This document shows positions 1 to 5,708 of a DNA stretch of 15,422 bases, piece by piece. Every line of letters begins with the position of its first letter. Within the stretch, counting starts at the first letter, position 1. The stretch comes from Pseudomonadota bacterium (GTDB taxonomy: Bacteria; Pseudomonadota; Gammaproteobacteria; Steroidobacterales; Woeseiaceae). The position numbers and the translations under genes are program-made. The stretch spans positions 1-15,422 of the forward strand of contig JAKSCZ010000496.1 in NCBI GenBank assembly GCA_022360335.1. The letters run 5' to 3'. The notes under the pieces were generated by a model. It did not search any database and had not been told where the DNA came from. It saw only the letters and a list, made by a program, of their open reading frames with translations.

Positions 1-119
1 TTGAACCGCACGTGGCCGTACAGGTTGCTGCCGCCGCCGGGATTGGTGACGGAGTCTTCCATGACCTTCATCCAGGCGTTTTCGAAAACGACTCGCGAGG
101 CGTTTGTTTTCCAGCTCAT
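1..119 (-). CDS. Nudix hydrolase, N-terminal fragment (cut by left edge)
   Basis: Only the first 39 codons are present, starting at ATG 119 and running off the left edge. The translation opens with MSWKTNASRVVFENAWMKV and continues through an Asn-Pro-Gly-Gly-Gly segment to a Tyr-Gly-His-Val strand. This resembles the N-terminal beta strands of ADP-ribose pyrophosphatase-like Nudix hydrolases, which typically read 'ENPWI-V-ED-V-NP-G--G-YGVV'. The Nudix box itself (GX5EX7REUXEEXGU) would lie outside the window, so catalysis cannot be confirmed. The gene is on the same strand as the catabolic operon but separated from it by 217 nt, so it may be a distal member or an unrelated housekeeping gene. 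No strong Shine-Dalgarno sequence precedes the ATG. The family assignment rests on the N-terminal motif alone. Confidence 0.6.
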   Translation of the reverse strand, partial: MSWKTNASRVVFENAWMKVMEDSVTNPGGGSNLYGHVRF

Positions 120-336
120 CGGAACTCACTCTATTCAAGAAAGAACCGTCCCACAAGCGATGGCGCCTGTCCTTCGTTCATCGCCCGCAGCGTCGTGAAT
201 CATGACCGGGTCAGGGCGAGACGGCGGATCGTGCGAAGCTCATCGAGCTTATCGTCGACGGACTGCGCCCCCAGCGCGCATAGCCGATACGGCCAGCTCC
301 CCCCGATCAGCGCATATTGCTCGCCGTGGCCGGGCG
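120..336. other. 217-bp spacer between the aldolase and Nudix genes
   Basis: No confident gene lies here. On the minus strand one frame stays open after the aldolase stop and closes with TGA at 200-202. Its last roughly 45 codons look moderately protein-like (GGSWPYRLCALG, then DDKLDELRTIRRLAL), but the frame has no ATG, GTG or TTG start in this stretch. Downstream in the same frame is a 16-codon mini-ORF (ATG 181, stop 131-133). There is no GC-rich hairpin followed by a T-run, so I cannot place a terminator. A promoter for the Nudix gene could sit here, but I cannot pick hexamers with confidence. Confidence 0.3.
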
Positions 337-1035
337 CTACTCCGGCAGGTACGGCAGAAAATCGCTGCGTTTCGCCTCGGGCAGCGCCTCGTAGGCTCGC
401 ACGAAGGCGTCGGTCCGGGTCGAGCCGAACCGCCGCACCCCTGCCCGCAGATAGTCCAGTACCTCCGCGATCGTCCTGATCCCCCCGGCAGCCTTGACGA
501 GGCATCGCCCCTCGACCGCCCGGTGCATCAATTGGACGTCTTTCAGCGTCGCACCGCCGTCTGCATACGCCGTCGCCGTCTTGACGAATGCGGCGCCGGT
601 TTCGGCAATCCACTCGCATGCCAGCCGTTTCTCCTCGTCCGTCAGATAGCAGTTTTCGGTAATGACTTTGACCTTCATACCGCCGGCGGCTCTGACGACC
701 CCTTCGATATCGCGCAGGAACAGGTCCTGCTCGCCGTTCTTGAGGGCGGGGATATTCATCACCATATCGATCTCTTGCGCTCCGAGGTCGATCACCTCTC
801 TGGCCTGATACTCTTTGCTGGACGGCGTTTCGTTCCCTTGCGGAAAACCGACGACCGTTCCGACCAGGACGGACGAGCGATCGAGAAGATCCGCAGCCCG
901 CCGAACGTAGTGCGGCTGCACGGTCAGGCTCGCCGTATCCAGGGAGACGGCCGTTTCGGCGAAAGCGGCCACCTCGTCGGCCGTGGCGTCAGGCCGGACG
1001 ATCGAGTGATCGAACAGTTTTGCGAAACGGCTCAT
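337..1035 (-). CDS. deoC: DeoC-family class I aldolase (deoxyribose-phosphate aldolase-like)
   Basis: This 232-residue TIM-barrel protein matches the DeoC family in length and motifs. It has the N-terminal LFDHSIVRPDAT, Asp90 in EIDMVMN, the predicted Schiff-base Lys152 in FVKTATAY and the second lysine Lys181 in VKAAGGIRT. Authentic DeoC cleaves 2-deoxyribose-5-phosphate to glyceraldehyde-3-phosphate and acetaldehyde. The catalytic residues are kept, but the phosphate-binding loops differ: the usual T-S-T-G is T-A-T-A (153-156), and the usual G-A-S-S near the C-terminus is G-S-T-R (204-207). The start is ATG 1035, with AAGG five bases upstream, 7 nt after the alcohol dehydrogenase stop, so the two are surely co-transcribed. 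The setting among acyl-CoA and alcohol-oxidation genes suggests retro-aldol cleavage of a non-phosphorylated hydroxy-aldehyde. That is inference; a normal DeoC remains possible. Confidence 0.9.
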   Translation of the reverse strand: MSRFAKLFDHSIVRPDATADEVAAFAETAVSLDTASLTVQPHYVRRAADLLDRSSVLVGTVVGFPQGNETPSSKEYQAREVIDLGAQEIDMVMNIPALKNGEQDLFLRDIEGVVRAAGGMKVKVITENCYLTDEEKRLACEWIAETGAAFVKTATAYADGGATLKDVQLMHRAVEGRCLVKAAGGIRTIAEVLDYLRAGVRRFGSTRTDAFVRAYEALPEAKRSDFLPYLPE

Positions 1036-1042
1036 AAGCGCC

Positions 1043-2140
1043 TTACCCCATCGTCAGGACCGGTTTTACGACCGAGCCGTCACGTGCAGCCGAAATCGCC
1101 CTGCCGATATCCTCGAACGGAAACGTCCGAATCAGTTTATCGAAAGGAAACTCGCCCCGCTGCCACATGGCGATCAGCTGCGGCAGAAACTCGGCGGGAT
1201 CGGCGTCCCCTTCGATAACGCCGGTCAACGTTCTGCCGAGGAGCAGATGGCCCTGATCGATCCGAATCTCGTTCTCGAGACCGGCAAGCCCGAGCGTCGC
1301 GCAGATTCCCGGCGTCCTCAGCACCTCCAGCGCCTGGCGGACTACGGTGCCGGTTCCGACGCAATCGACGGAGTAGTGGCAACCGGGGCCGGAAAGCTCC
1401 ATCACGTCCCAGGCCACGTCGGACGATCCGGCCGGGTCGATCACGCTCGTGGCGCCGAGCTCCATCGCGACGTCGCGGCGCGTCGCGACCGGGTCGACCG
1501 CGATGATCGTTTCGCAGCCGCTCGCCGCCGCGGCCATGACGGCACTGAGCCCGACCGCACCGAGACCGAAGATCGCAATGCTTTCTCCGGCCTTGGGGCC
1601 GAGCACGTTCAGGACCGCACCGGCGCCGGTCATCAAACCGCAACCGAGCGGACCGAGCATTTCGAGCGGGAGTTCGCGCGGTACCTTGACCGCATTGCGC
1701 TCACTTACGATCGCTTCGGTTGCGAATGTCGACTGGCCGAACCAGCTGCCGTGAATCTCGTCGTCGCCCTGGCGCAGAGTGGTAGTTCCGTCCAGACGGG
1801 TTCCGAAGTAATTCAGCGGCGCGAATAACTGGCAATACGACGGGCGCCCGTCTTTGCAGGTGACGCATTCATGGCAATGATCGTAGCTCACGATCACGTG
1901 ATCGCCGGGTTCGAGTCCGTCTACTTCAGAGCCGGTCTCGCGGACGACGCCGGAACCTTCGTGCCCGAGCACGGCAGGAAGCGGCAACGGAACCGTCCCG
2001 TCGATCGCGCTCAGGTCGGTATGGCAGATACCGACGGCGTACACGTCGATGCGCAGTTCGTCCGGCTGCAACGGCTGCAGGCAAACGTCCTCGATCTCGG
2101 GCGTCCTGCCGGGCTCTCTCAGTATCGCTGCACGCACCAC
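1043..2140 (-). CDS. Zinc-dependent alcohol dehydrogenase, geraniol/benzyl-alcohol type
   Basis: A 365-residue medium-chain dehydrogenase predicted to oxidise a primary alcohol to an aldehyde with NAD+. Catalytic-zinc residues are Cys39 (GICHTDL), His60-Glu61 (LGHEGSG) and Cys167 (GPLGCGLMTGAG). The structural zinc site is the Cys89/92/95/103 cluster (C-x2-C-x2-C-x7-C). The Rossmann glycines are GLGAVG (192-197), with Asp216 expected to favour NAD+. Segments such as PLNYFGTRLDG, SWFGQSTF and EGDADPAEFLP recall the aryl/benzyl alcohol dehydrogenase group that includes geraniol dehydrogenase GeoA. I chose GTG 2140 because GGAGG (2151-2155) lies 10 nt upstream and the protein then starts MVRAAIL. 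TTG 2146, overlapping the ALDH stop, and GTG 2137 are alternatives. It sits between the aldehyde dehydrogenase and the DeoC-like aldolase. The substrate is inferred from context and family resemblance. Confidence 0.93.
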   Translation of the reverse strand: MVRAAILREPGRTPEIEDVCLQPLQPDELRIDVYAVGICHTDLSAIDGTVPLPLPAVLGHEGSGVVRETGSEVDGLEPGDHVIVSYDHCHECVTCKDGRPSYCQLFAPLNYFGTRLDGTTTLRQGDDEIHGSWFGQSTFATEAIVSERNAVKVPRELPLEMLGPLGCGLMTGAGAVLNVLGPKAGESIAIFGLGAVGLSAVMAAAASGCETIIAVDPVATRRDVAMELGATSVIDPAGSSDVAWDVMELSGPGCHYSVDCVGTGTVVRQALEVLRTPGICATLGLAGLENEIRIDQGHLLLGRTLTGVIEGDADPAEFLPQLIAMWQRGEFPFDKLIRTFPFEDIGRAISAARDGSVVKPVLTMG

Positions 2141-2142
2141 CG

Positions 2143-3666
2143 TCAATCGCCCTCCGGCGGCGTGCTGGCGACGACGTCGAATACATGGCTTTCCAGCCTG
2201 CCCGTCATGTCGACATGGACGAACTTCGCCTCGGTGTATTCGGTCAGCGCGTCCGGCCCCAGCTCGCGGCCGAGGCCGCTCTGCTTGTAGCCGCCGAACG
2301 GATACTGGCAATTGACCATGTGCCAGTCGTTGATCCAGACCGTCCCGGCCTCCAGTCGGTTCGCAATCTCCATGGCTCGTTCGATATCCCGGCTCCATAC
2401 GCCGGCCGACAGTCCGTATTCGGTGTCGTTGGCGATCGCGATCGCTTCCTCTTCCGACTCGTACCGCATTACGCAAAGAACCGGGCCGAATATTTCCTCG
2501 CGGGCGATCGTCATGTCATTGGTGACGTCGGAGAAGATCGTGGGCTCGACCCAGTAACCGTTTTCGAATGCTGCGCCCTGCGGAACCCCGCCGCCCAGCC
2601 TCAACGTCGCTCCCTCGCTCTTGCCGGACGCGATATACCCGAGAATACGCCGCTGTTGCTCCGGCGAGATAACGGGCCCCATGTCGGTATCGAAGTCGAG
2701 CGGGTCGCCCAGCTTCACCGTTTTCGCCCGCTCAACAAGCCGCTCCAGAAACTCGTCGTGGATGCCGGACGGCAGCAAGAGCCGGGTACCCGACTCGCAG
2801 GCCTGACCGCTGTATAACAGGAAGGCGAACAGCGCCCCGTCCACCGCGATATCCGTATCGGCGTCGGCGAGCACGATGTTGGGTCCCTTGCCGCCGAGTT
2901 CGAGCGTCACCCGCTTCACGTTCGAGGCGGCCTGTCGCTGGATGATCCTGCCCACCGCCGTCGATCCGGTAAATGCGATCTTGCGGACGTCCGGATGGCC
3001 GGCCAGTGCACCGCCGACGTCCGGCCCGTCGCCGGTCACGACGTTCAGGACGCCGTCCGGCAAACCGCACTCCCGGGCGATTCTCGCGAAAGCCAGCAAG
3101 GTCAACGGCGTCTTCTCATCCGGTTTGACGACGATGCTGTTGCCTGCAGCCAGCGCCGGCGCGATCTTCCAGAGCGCGAGCAACAGGGGAAAATTCCAGG
3201 GCACGATTGCGCCGCAGACACCGATCGGTTCGCGCCGCGTGGTACCGCAGGCCAGCGTCGGGTATCGCAGCAGCGGACCGCTTTCTTCGAACGGGAACGT
3301 GCGCGTCAGGTCGGCGAAGTAGCGCAAATGACTGATCGAGTACCCGATGTGAAATGCGAGCGCCTGCCGGATCGTGGCCCCGTTTTCCCGGCACTGCAGA
3401 TCGCTCAGCTCATCCAGCTGAAGCGACATCTGCTCGGAAATCTCTTCGAGCAGATCGGCGCGCTTTTCCGCCGGCAGATTGCGCCACTCACCCTTTTCGT
3501 AGGACTGCCTGGCCGCCTGAATGGCAGCTTCGGCGTGAGCGGCCGTGCCCTTTGCCGCCGTGGCGACCAATTCGCCCGTCGCCGGCGAAGTCACCGCATA
3601 CTTCCCGGGGGCATCGACCCACTCGCCGCCGATCAGCATCCGGTAGTGGCCGGACGGTCCATTCAC
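2143..3666 (-). CDS. Aldehyde dehydrogenase, NAD(P)+-dependent
   Basis: A 507-residue ALDH-superfamily enzyme predicted to oxidise an aldehyde to the carboxylic acid. The family features are all visible: PWNFP with Asn158, Lys181 in VVKPDEKTP, FTGSTAVGR, general-base Glu256 in LELGGKGP, catalytic Cys290 in SGQACESGTR and EEIFGPV (390-396). Length is normal for a single-domain ALDH. Translation begins at GTG 3666, which overlaps the SCP2 stop as GTGA, with GGAAGGA about 9 nt upstream, indicating translational coupling. The neighbouring alcohol dehydrogenase would supply its aldehyde, and the acyl-CoA synthetase across the regulatory region could activate the acid. The exact aldehyde cannot be read from sequence; a terpenoid or other hydrophobic aldehyde is inferred from the locus. 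Confidence 0.95.
   Translation of the reverse strand: MNGPSGHYRMLIGGEWVDAPGKYAVTSPATGELVATAAKGTAAHAEAAIQAARQSYEKGEWRNLPAEKRADLLEEISEQMSLQLDELSDLQCRENGATIRQALAFHIGYSISHLRYFADLTRTFPFEESGPLLRYPTLACGTTRREPIGVCGAIVPWNFPLLLALWKIAPALAAGNSIVVKPDEKTPLTLLAFARIARECGLPDGVLNVVTGDGPDVGGALAGHPDVRKIAFTGSTAVGRIIQRQAASNVKRVTLELGGKGPNIVLADADTDIAVDGALFAFLLYSGQACESGTRLLLPSGIHDEFLERLVERAKTVKLGDPLDFDTDMGPVISPEQQRRILGYIASGKSEGATLRLGGGVPQGAAFENGYWVEPTIFSDVTNDMTIAREEIFGPVLCVMRYESEEEAIAIANDTEYGLSAGVWSRDIERAMEIANRLEAGTVWINDWHMVNCQYPFGGYKQSGLGRELGPDALTEYTEAKFVHVDMTGRLESHVFDVVASTPPEGD
2151..2155 (-). promoter_or_regulatory. Ribosome binding site deciding the alcohol dehydrogenase start
   Basis: A perfect GGAGG on the minus strand, located inside the last codons of the aldehyde dehydrogenase gene. 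Spacing is 4 nt to TTG 2146, 10 nt to GTG 2140 and 13 nt to GTG 2137. The 10-nt spacing and the natural-looking MVRAAIL favour GTG 2140, but TTG cannot be excluded because it would give the TTGA overlap style common in this operon. Confidence 0.55.
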
Positions 3667-4064
3667 GTTGCAGCGTCCTTCCCGGCAACGAGTTCCCGGT
3701 AAATCGGAAACAGCGGCTTCGTCACCGGGATCAGCCTGAGGATCTTGCTTACCGGGCCCCTGGCTTTGACCTCGCCCTTCGCGAGACCGACGGCGACGTT
3801 GTATTCACCGCGCCAGTACCTGTCGGCATTGTCGCCCGACATCGCCATGCGAATGTCCGGCACCGCGTCCGTTTCTCCCTCGATGACGTCGATGCCGTCC
3901 TCGAGCATCGCCACCGTCAGTATCGCTTTCGGATTGTGGTACTCCAGGCGCAAGGTGATGCCGGATGCCCGAAGGACGGGCCCGATCTCCGGATGCTCCT
4001 CGGCCGCTCTGAATATGCCGCCGAGGTACCGATACAGTTCTTCTTCATCGTTGAAATACGACAT
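3663..4064 (-). CDS. SCP2 sterol-binding domain protein
   Basis: A 133-residue stand-alone SCP2 (sterol carrier protein 2) domain. The diagnostic part is the C-terminal half: MSGDNADRYWRGEYNVAVGL (about 73-92), then KGEVKARGPVSKILRLIP. In SCP2 proteins this region builds the hydrophobic tunnel for lipids or fatty acyl-CoAs. No signal peptide or membrane segment is seen, so it should be cytoplasmic. ATG 4064 is preferred because the family-like sequence begins there (MSYFNDEEELYRYLGG) and a purine-rich GAGACGG precedes it; the frame stays open to 4217, but that extension lies inside the hydratase gene and looks non-protein. It overlaps the hydratase by 20 nt and the ALDH by 4 nt. A likely role is to hold or shuttle a water-insoluble intermediate between the operon's enzymes; this is inferred. 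Confidence 0.9.
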   Translation of the reverse strand: MSYFNDEEELYRYLGGIFRAAEEHPEIGPVLRASGITLRLEYHNPKAILTVAMLEDGIDVIEGETDAVPDIRMAMSGDNADRYWRGEYNVAVGLAKGEVKARGPVSKILRLIPVTKPLFPIYRELVAGKDAAT

Positions 4065-4854
4065 TTTTCCGTCTCTTTTCGAAAAAAGCGCGAATCCGTT
4101 CCCGGGTTTCGTCGCGAACCAGCGCCGAGGCGAACTGCTCGGCCGCCCGCGCAATGGCGGCGTCGCGATCGACGACGGATGCATCGACCAGCGTTCGCTT
4201 GAAACTGGCGACGGCATCGGCGCCGGCTTTCAATACTTGCCGGCGAATCTCGATTTCGAGGCCCGTCTGTTGCTCCGCGCTGTCGACACATTCGTCGACG
4301 AGACCGATGGCCCTGGCGGTTCGGGCGTCGAAGCGGCTCCCCGAGAGGCCATAGCGACGCAACGCGCTTACCCCCATTCTGGGAATCAGCAGCGGTGCTA
4401 TTTGCGACGGTACCAGCCCCAGCACGACCTCCGTCAGCGCAAAATCGGTGTCCCGGGTCGCAATGACCAGGTCGGCCGCGGCAGCAAGTCCGATCCCGCC
4501 GGCCCTGACCGGGCCGTGCAGGCAACACAGAACGAACTGCGGCATTTCGTTGAGCTCGTGGAAGAGCTCGCCGCCGCGTTTGCTCGCGGCGAAGGCGTCG
4601 TCCGGGTTCCCGGCAAGGGCCTCGAGTTCCCGCAGATCGCCGCCGGCGCAGAAAACCGCGCCTTTGCCGCGCAACGTAATACCGCGAACGTCCTTGCGCT
4701 CTTTCAGTTCAGCCAGGCTCTCCAGCATCGTCTCGACCAGCGATGCCGACAGGGTGTTCCCGGCGCGTTCCCGATTGATCCAGATCGTGAGCCACTCGCC
4801 GTCCCGCTCGAGCAGCAGTTCTTCGGTGTCCGGTGTGCTCTGCTTCACTTTCAT
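4045..4854 (-). CDS. Enoyl-CoA hydratase/isomerase-family protein, glutaconyl-CoA hydratase-like
   Basis: A 269-residue crotonase-fold protein. The oxyanion-hole segments are FCAGGDL (68-74) and HGPVRAGGIGL (113-123). Of the two catalytic glutamates of mammalian enoyl-CoA hydratase, the first position is glycine here (Gly122), while the second is kept (Glu142 in ALTEVVLGLVPSQIAP). This pattern, with the E-V-x-L-G-L-(V/I)-P-x-x-I-x-P signature, is what I recall of bacterial 3-methylglutaconyl-CoA hydratases (LiuC) and isohexenylglutaconyl-CoA hydratase (AtuE), which hydrate the carboxylase product. ATG 4854 overlaps the BKACE stop as ATGA and lacks a clear Shine-Dalgarno, implying coupling. 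With carboxylase genes two positions upstream, hydration of a 3-alkylglutaconyl-CoA is the best guess. A general enoyl-CoA hydratase or isomerase cannot be excluded. Confidence 0.93.
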   Translation of the reverse strand: MKVKQSTPDTEELLLERDGEWLTIWINRERAGNTLSASLVETMLESLAELKERKDVRGITLRGKGAVFCAGGDLRELEALAGNPDDAFAASKRGGELFHELNEMPQFVLCCLHGPVRAGGIGLAAAADLVIATRDTDFALTEVVLGLVPSQIAPLLIPRMGVSALRRYGLSGSRFDARTARAIGLVDECVDSAEQQTGLEIEIRRQVLKAGADAVASFKRTLVDASVVDRDAAIARAAEQFASALVRDETRERIRAFFEKRRKNVVFQR

Positions 4855-5708
4855 GACAGCCCGAGCAGTGCACGGGTCTCGGCGGGAGAAGCGACGTCAC
4901 GGCCCGCTCGTCTGGCGCAGGCCGCAAGCTCTGCGATGAGCGGTCCGTTACCCGTGGTTTTCTCGCCGTTCGGCAGGTAGAACGTATCTTCGACGCCGGT
5001 GCGTAACATGCCGCCCAACTCGGCGGCTTCCTGGTGCACGGGCCAGATCTCCTTGCGGCCGATGAGTGTCGCCTCCCATTTGCTGCCGTCCGCGGTGTAA
5101 CGGGGAAGCAGGCGGAGCAGCTCCTTGTCGACGGGCATGCCCGAGGCCACGCCCATCACGAAATTGTAATACGCCGTTTCGGTCATACCGTTTTTCAGAT
5201 ACAGGCCGACCGATCGCACGATGCCCACGTCGAAGCACTCGAATTCGGGCATCGCACCGGTTTCTTTCATGACGTCGAGAAAGTCCTGGATCTTCTCGAC
5301 GCTGTTGTCGAACAGCAGCGGCGGCCAGGCCCACTCGCCGTTCGCACGCAATTTCAGATAGTTCAGGCTACCCGCATTGCAGGCAGCGATTTCGGGTCTG
5401 ACGCCGCGTATGCAGTCCAGCGATCCCCGGTAATCCGGCCCGACGACACCCGTCGTGTTGTTGATGATCACCTCGGGGCATGCCTGCCGTATTGCCGCGA
5501 CCGTCTTCGTCGCGACCGCCGGGTCCCAGGTCGCCCTGTTGCCGCGGCCGGGCCGCTGATCGCGAAAGTGCACGTGCATGATCGAGGCGCCGGCGTTGTA
5601 TGCGTCGCGGGCCGACGCCGCCATCTCATCGGCAGTGACCGGTACCGGATGGTGTTGCGGGTCGGTGAAAATGCCGTTGACGGCACAGGTAATGACAGCC
5701 TTATCCAT
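4851..5708 (-). CDS. BKACE-family beta-keto acid cleavage enzyme (DUF849)
   Basis: A 285-residue TIM-barrel enzyme of the BKACE family, whose founder Kce converts 3-keto-5-aminohexanoate plus acetyl-CoA to acetoacetate plus an acyl-CoA. Zinc ligands are visible as His45 and His47 (MHVHFRD) and Glu240. Arg236 and Asp241 around Glu240 match the Kce R-x3-E-D spacing, and FECFD (156-160) is also typical. ATG 5708 is chosen because MDKAVITCAVNGIFT is the family N-terminus and GGAGAG lies 8 nt upstream; the frame extends to 5780 without family similarity. It overlaps the carboxylase alpha gene by 8 nt and the hydratase by 4 nt. The substrate is unknown. Lying between a carboxylase and a hydratase, it probably acts on a free beta-keto acid released later in that pathway. 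Confidence 0.93.
   Translation of the reverse strand: MDKAVITCAVNGIFTDPQHHPVPVTADEMAASARDAYNAGASIMHVHFRDQRPGRGNRATWDPAVATKTVAAIRQACPEVIINNTTGVVGPDYRGSLDCIRGVRPEIAACNAGSLNYLKLRANGEWAWPPLLFDNSVEKIQDFLDVMKETGAMPEFECFDVGIVRSVGLYLKNGMTETAYYNFVMGVASGMPVDKELLRLLPRYTADGSKWEATLIGRKEIWPVHQEAAELGGMLRTGVEDTFYLPNGEKTTGNGPLIAELAACARRAGRDVASPAETRALLGLS

Noticed and set aside
202..1218. Plus-strand open frame (338 codons) opposite the DeoC-like gene
   Set aside because: No family signature and arginine-rich composition; the opposite strand encodes a full aldolase with its catalytic residues.
2141..2476. N-terminal extension of the alcohol dehydrogenase frame up to 2476
   Set aside because: The extension is arginine/glycine-rich, lies inside the ALDH gene and lacks dehydrogenase similarity. 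A GGAGG at 2151-2155 supports the shorter form.
3745..4980. Plus-strand open frame (411 codons) opposite SCP2, hydratase and BKACE
   Set aside because: It crosses three genes with clear family motifs and has low-complexity composition typical of a shadow frame.
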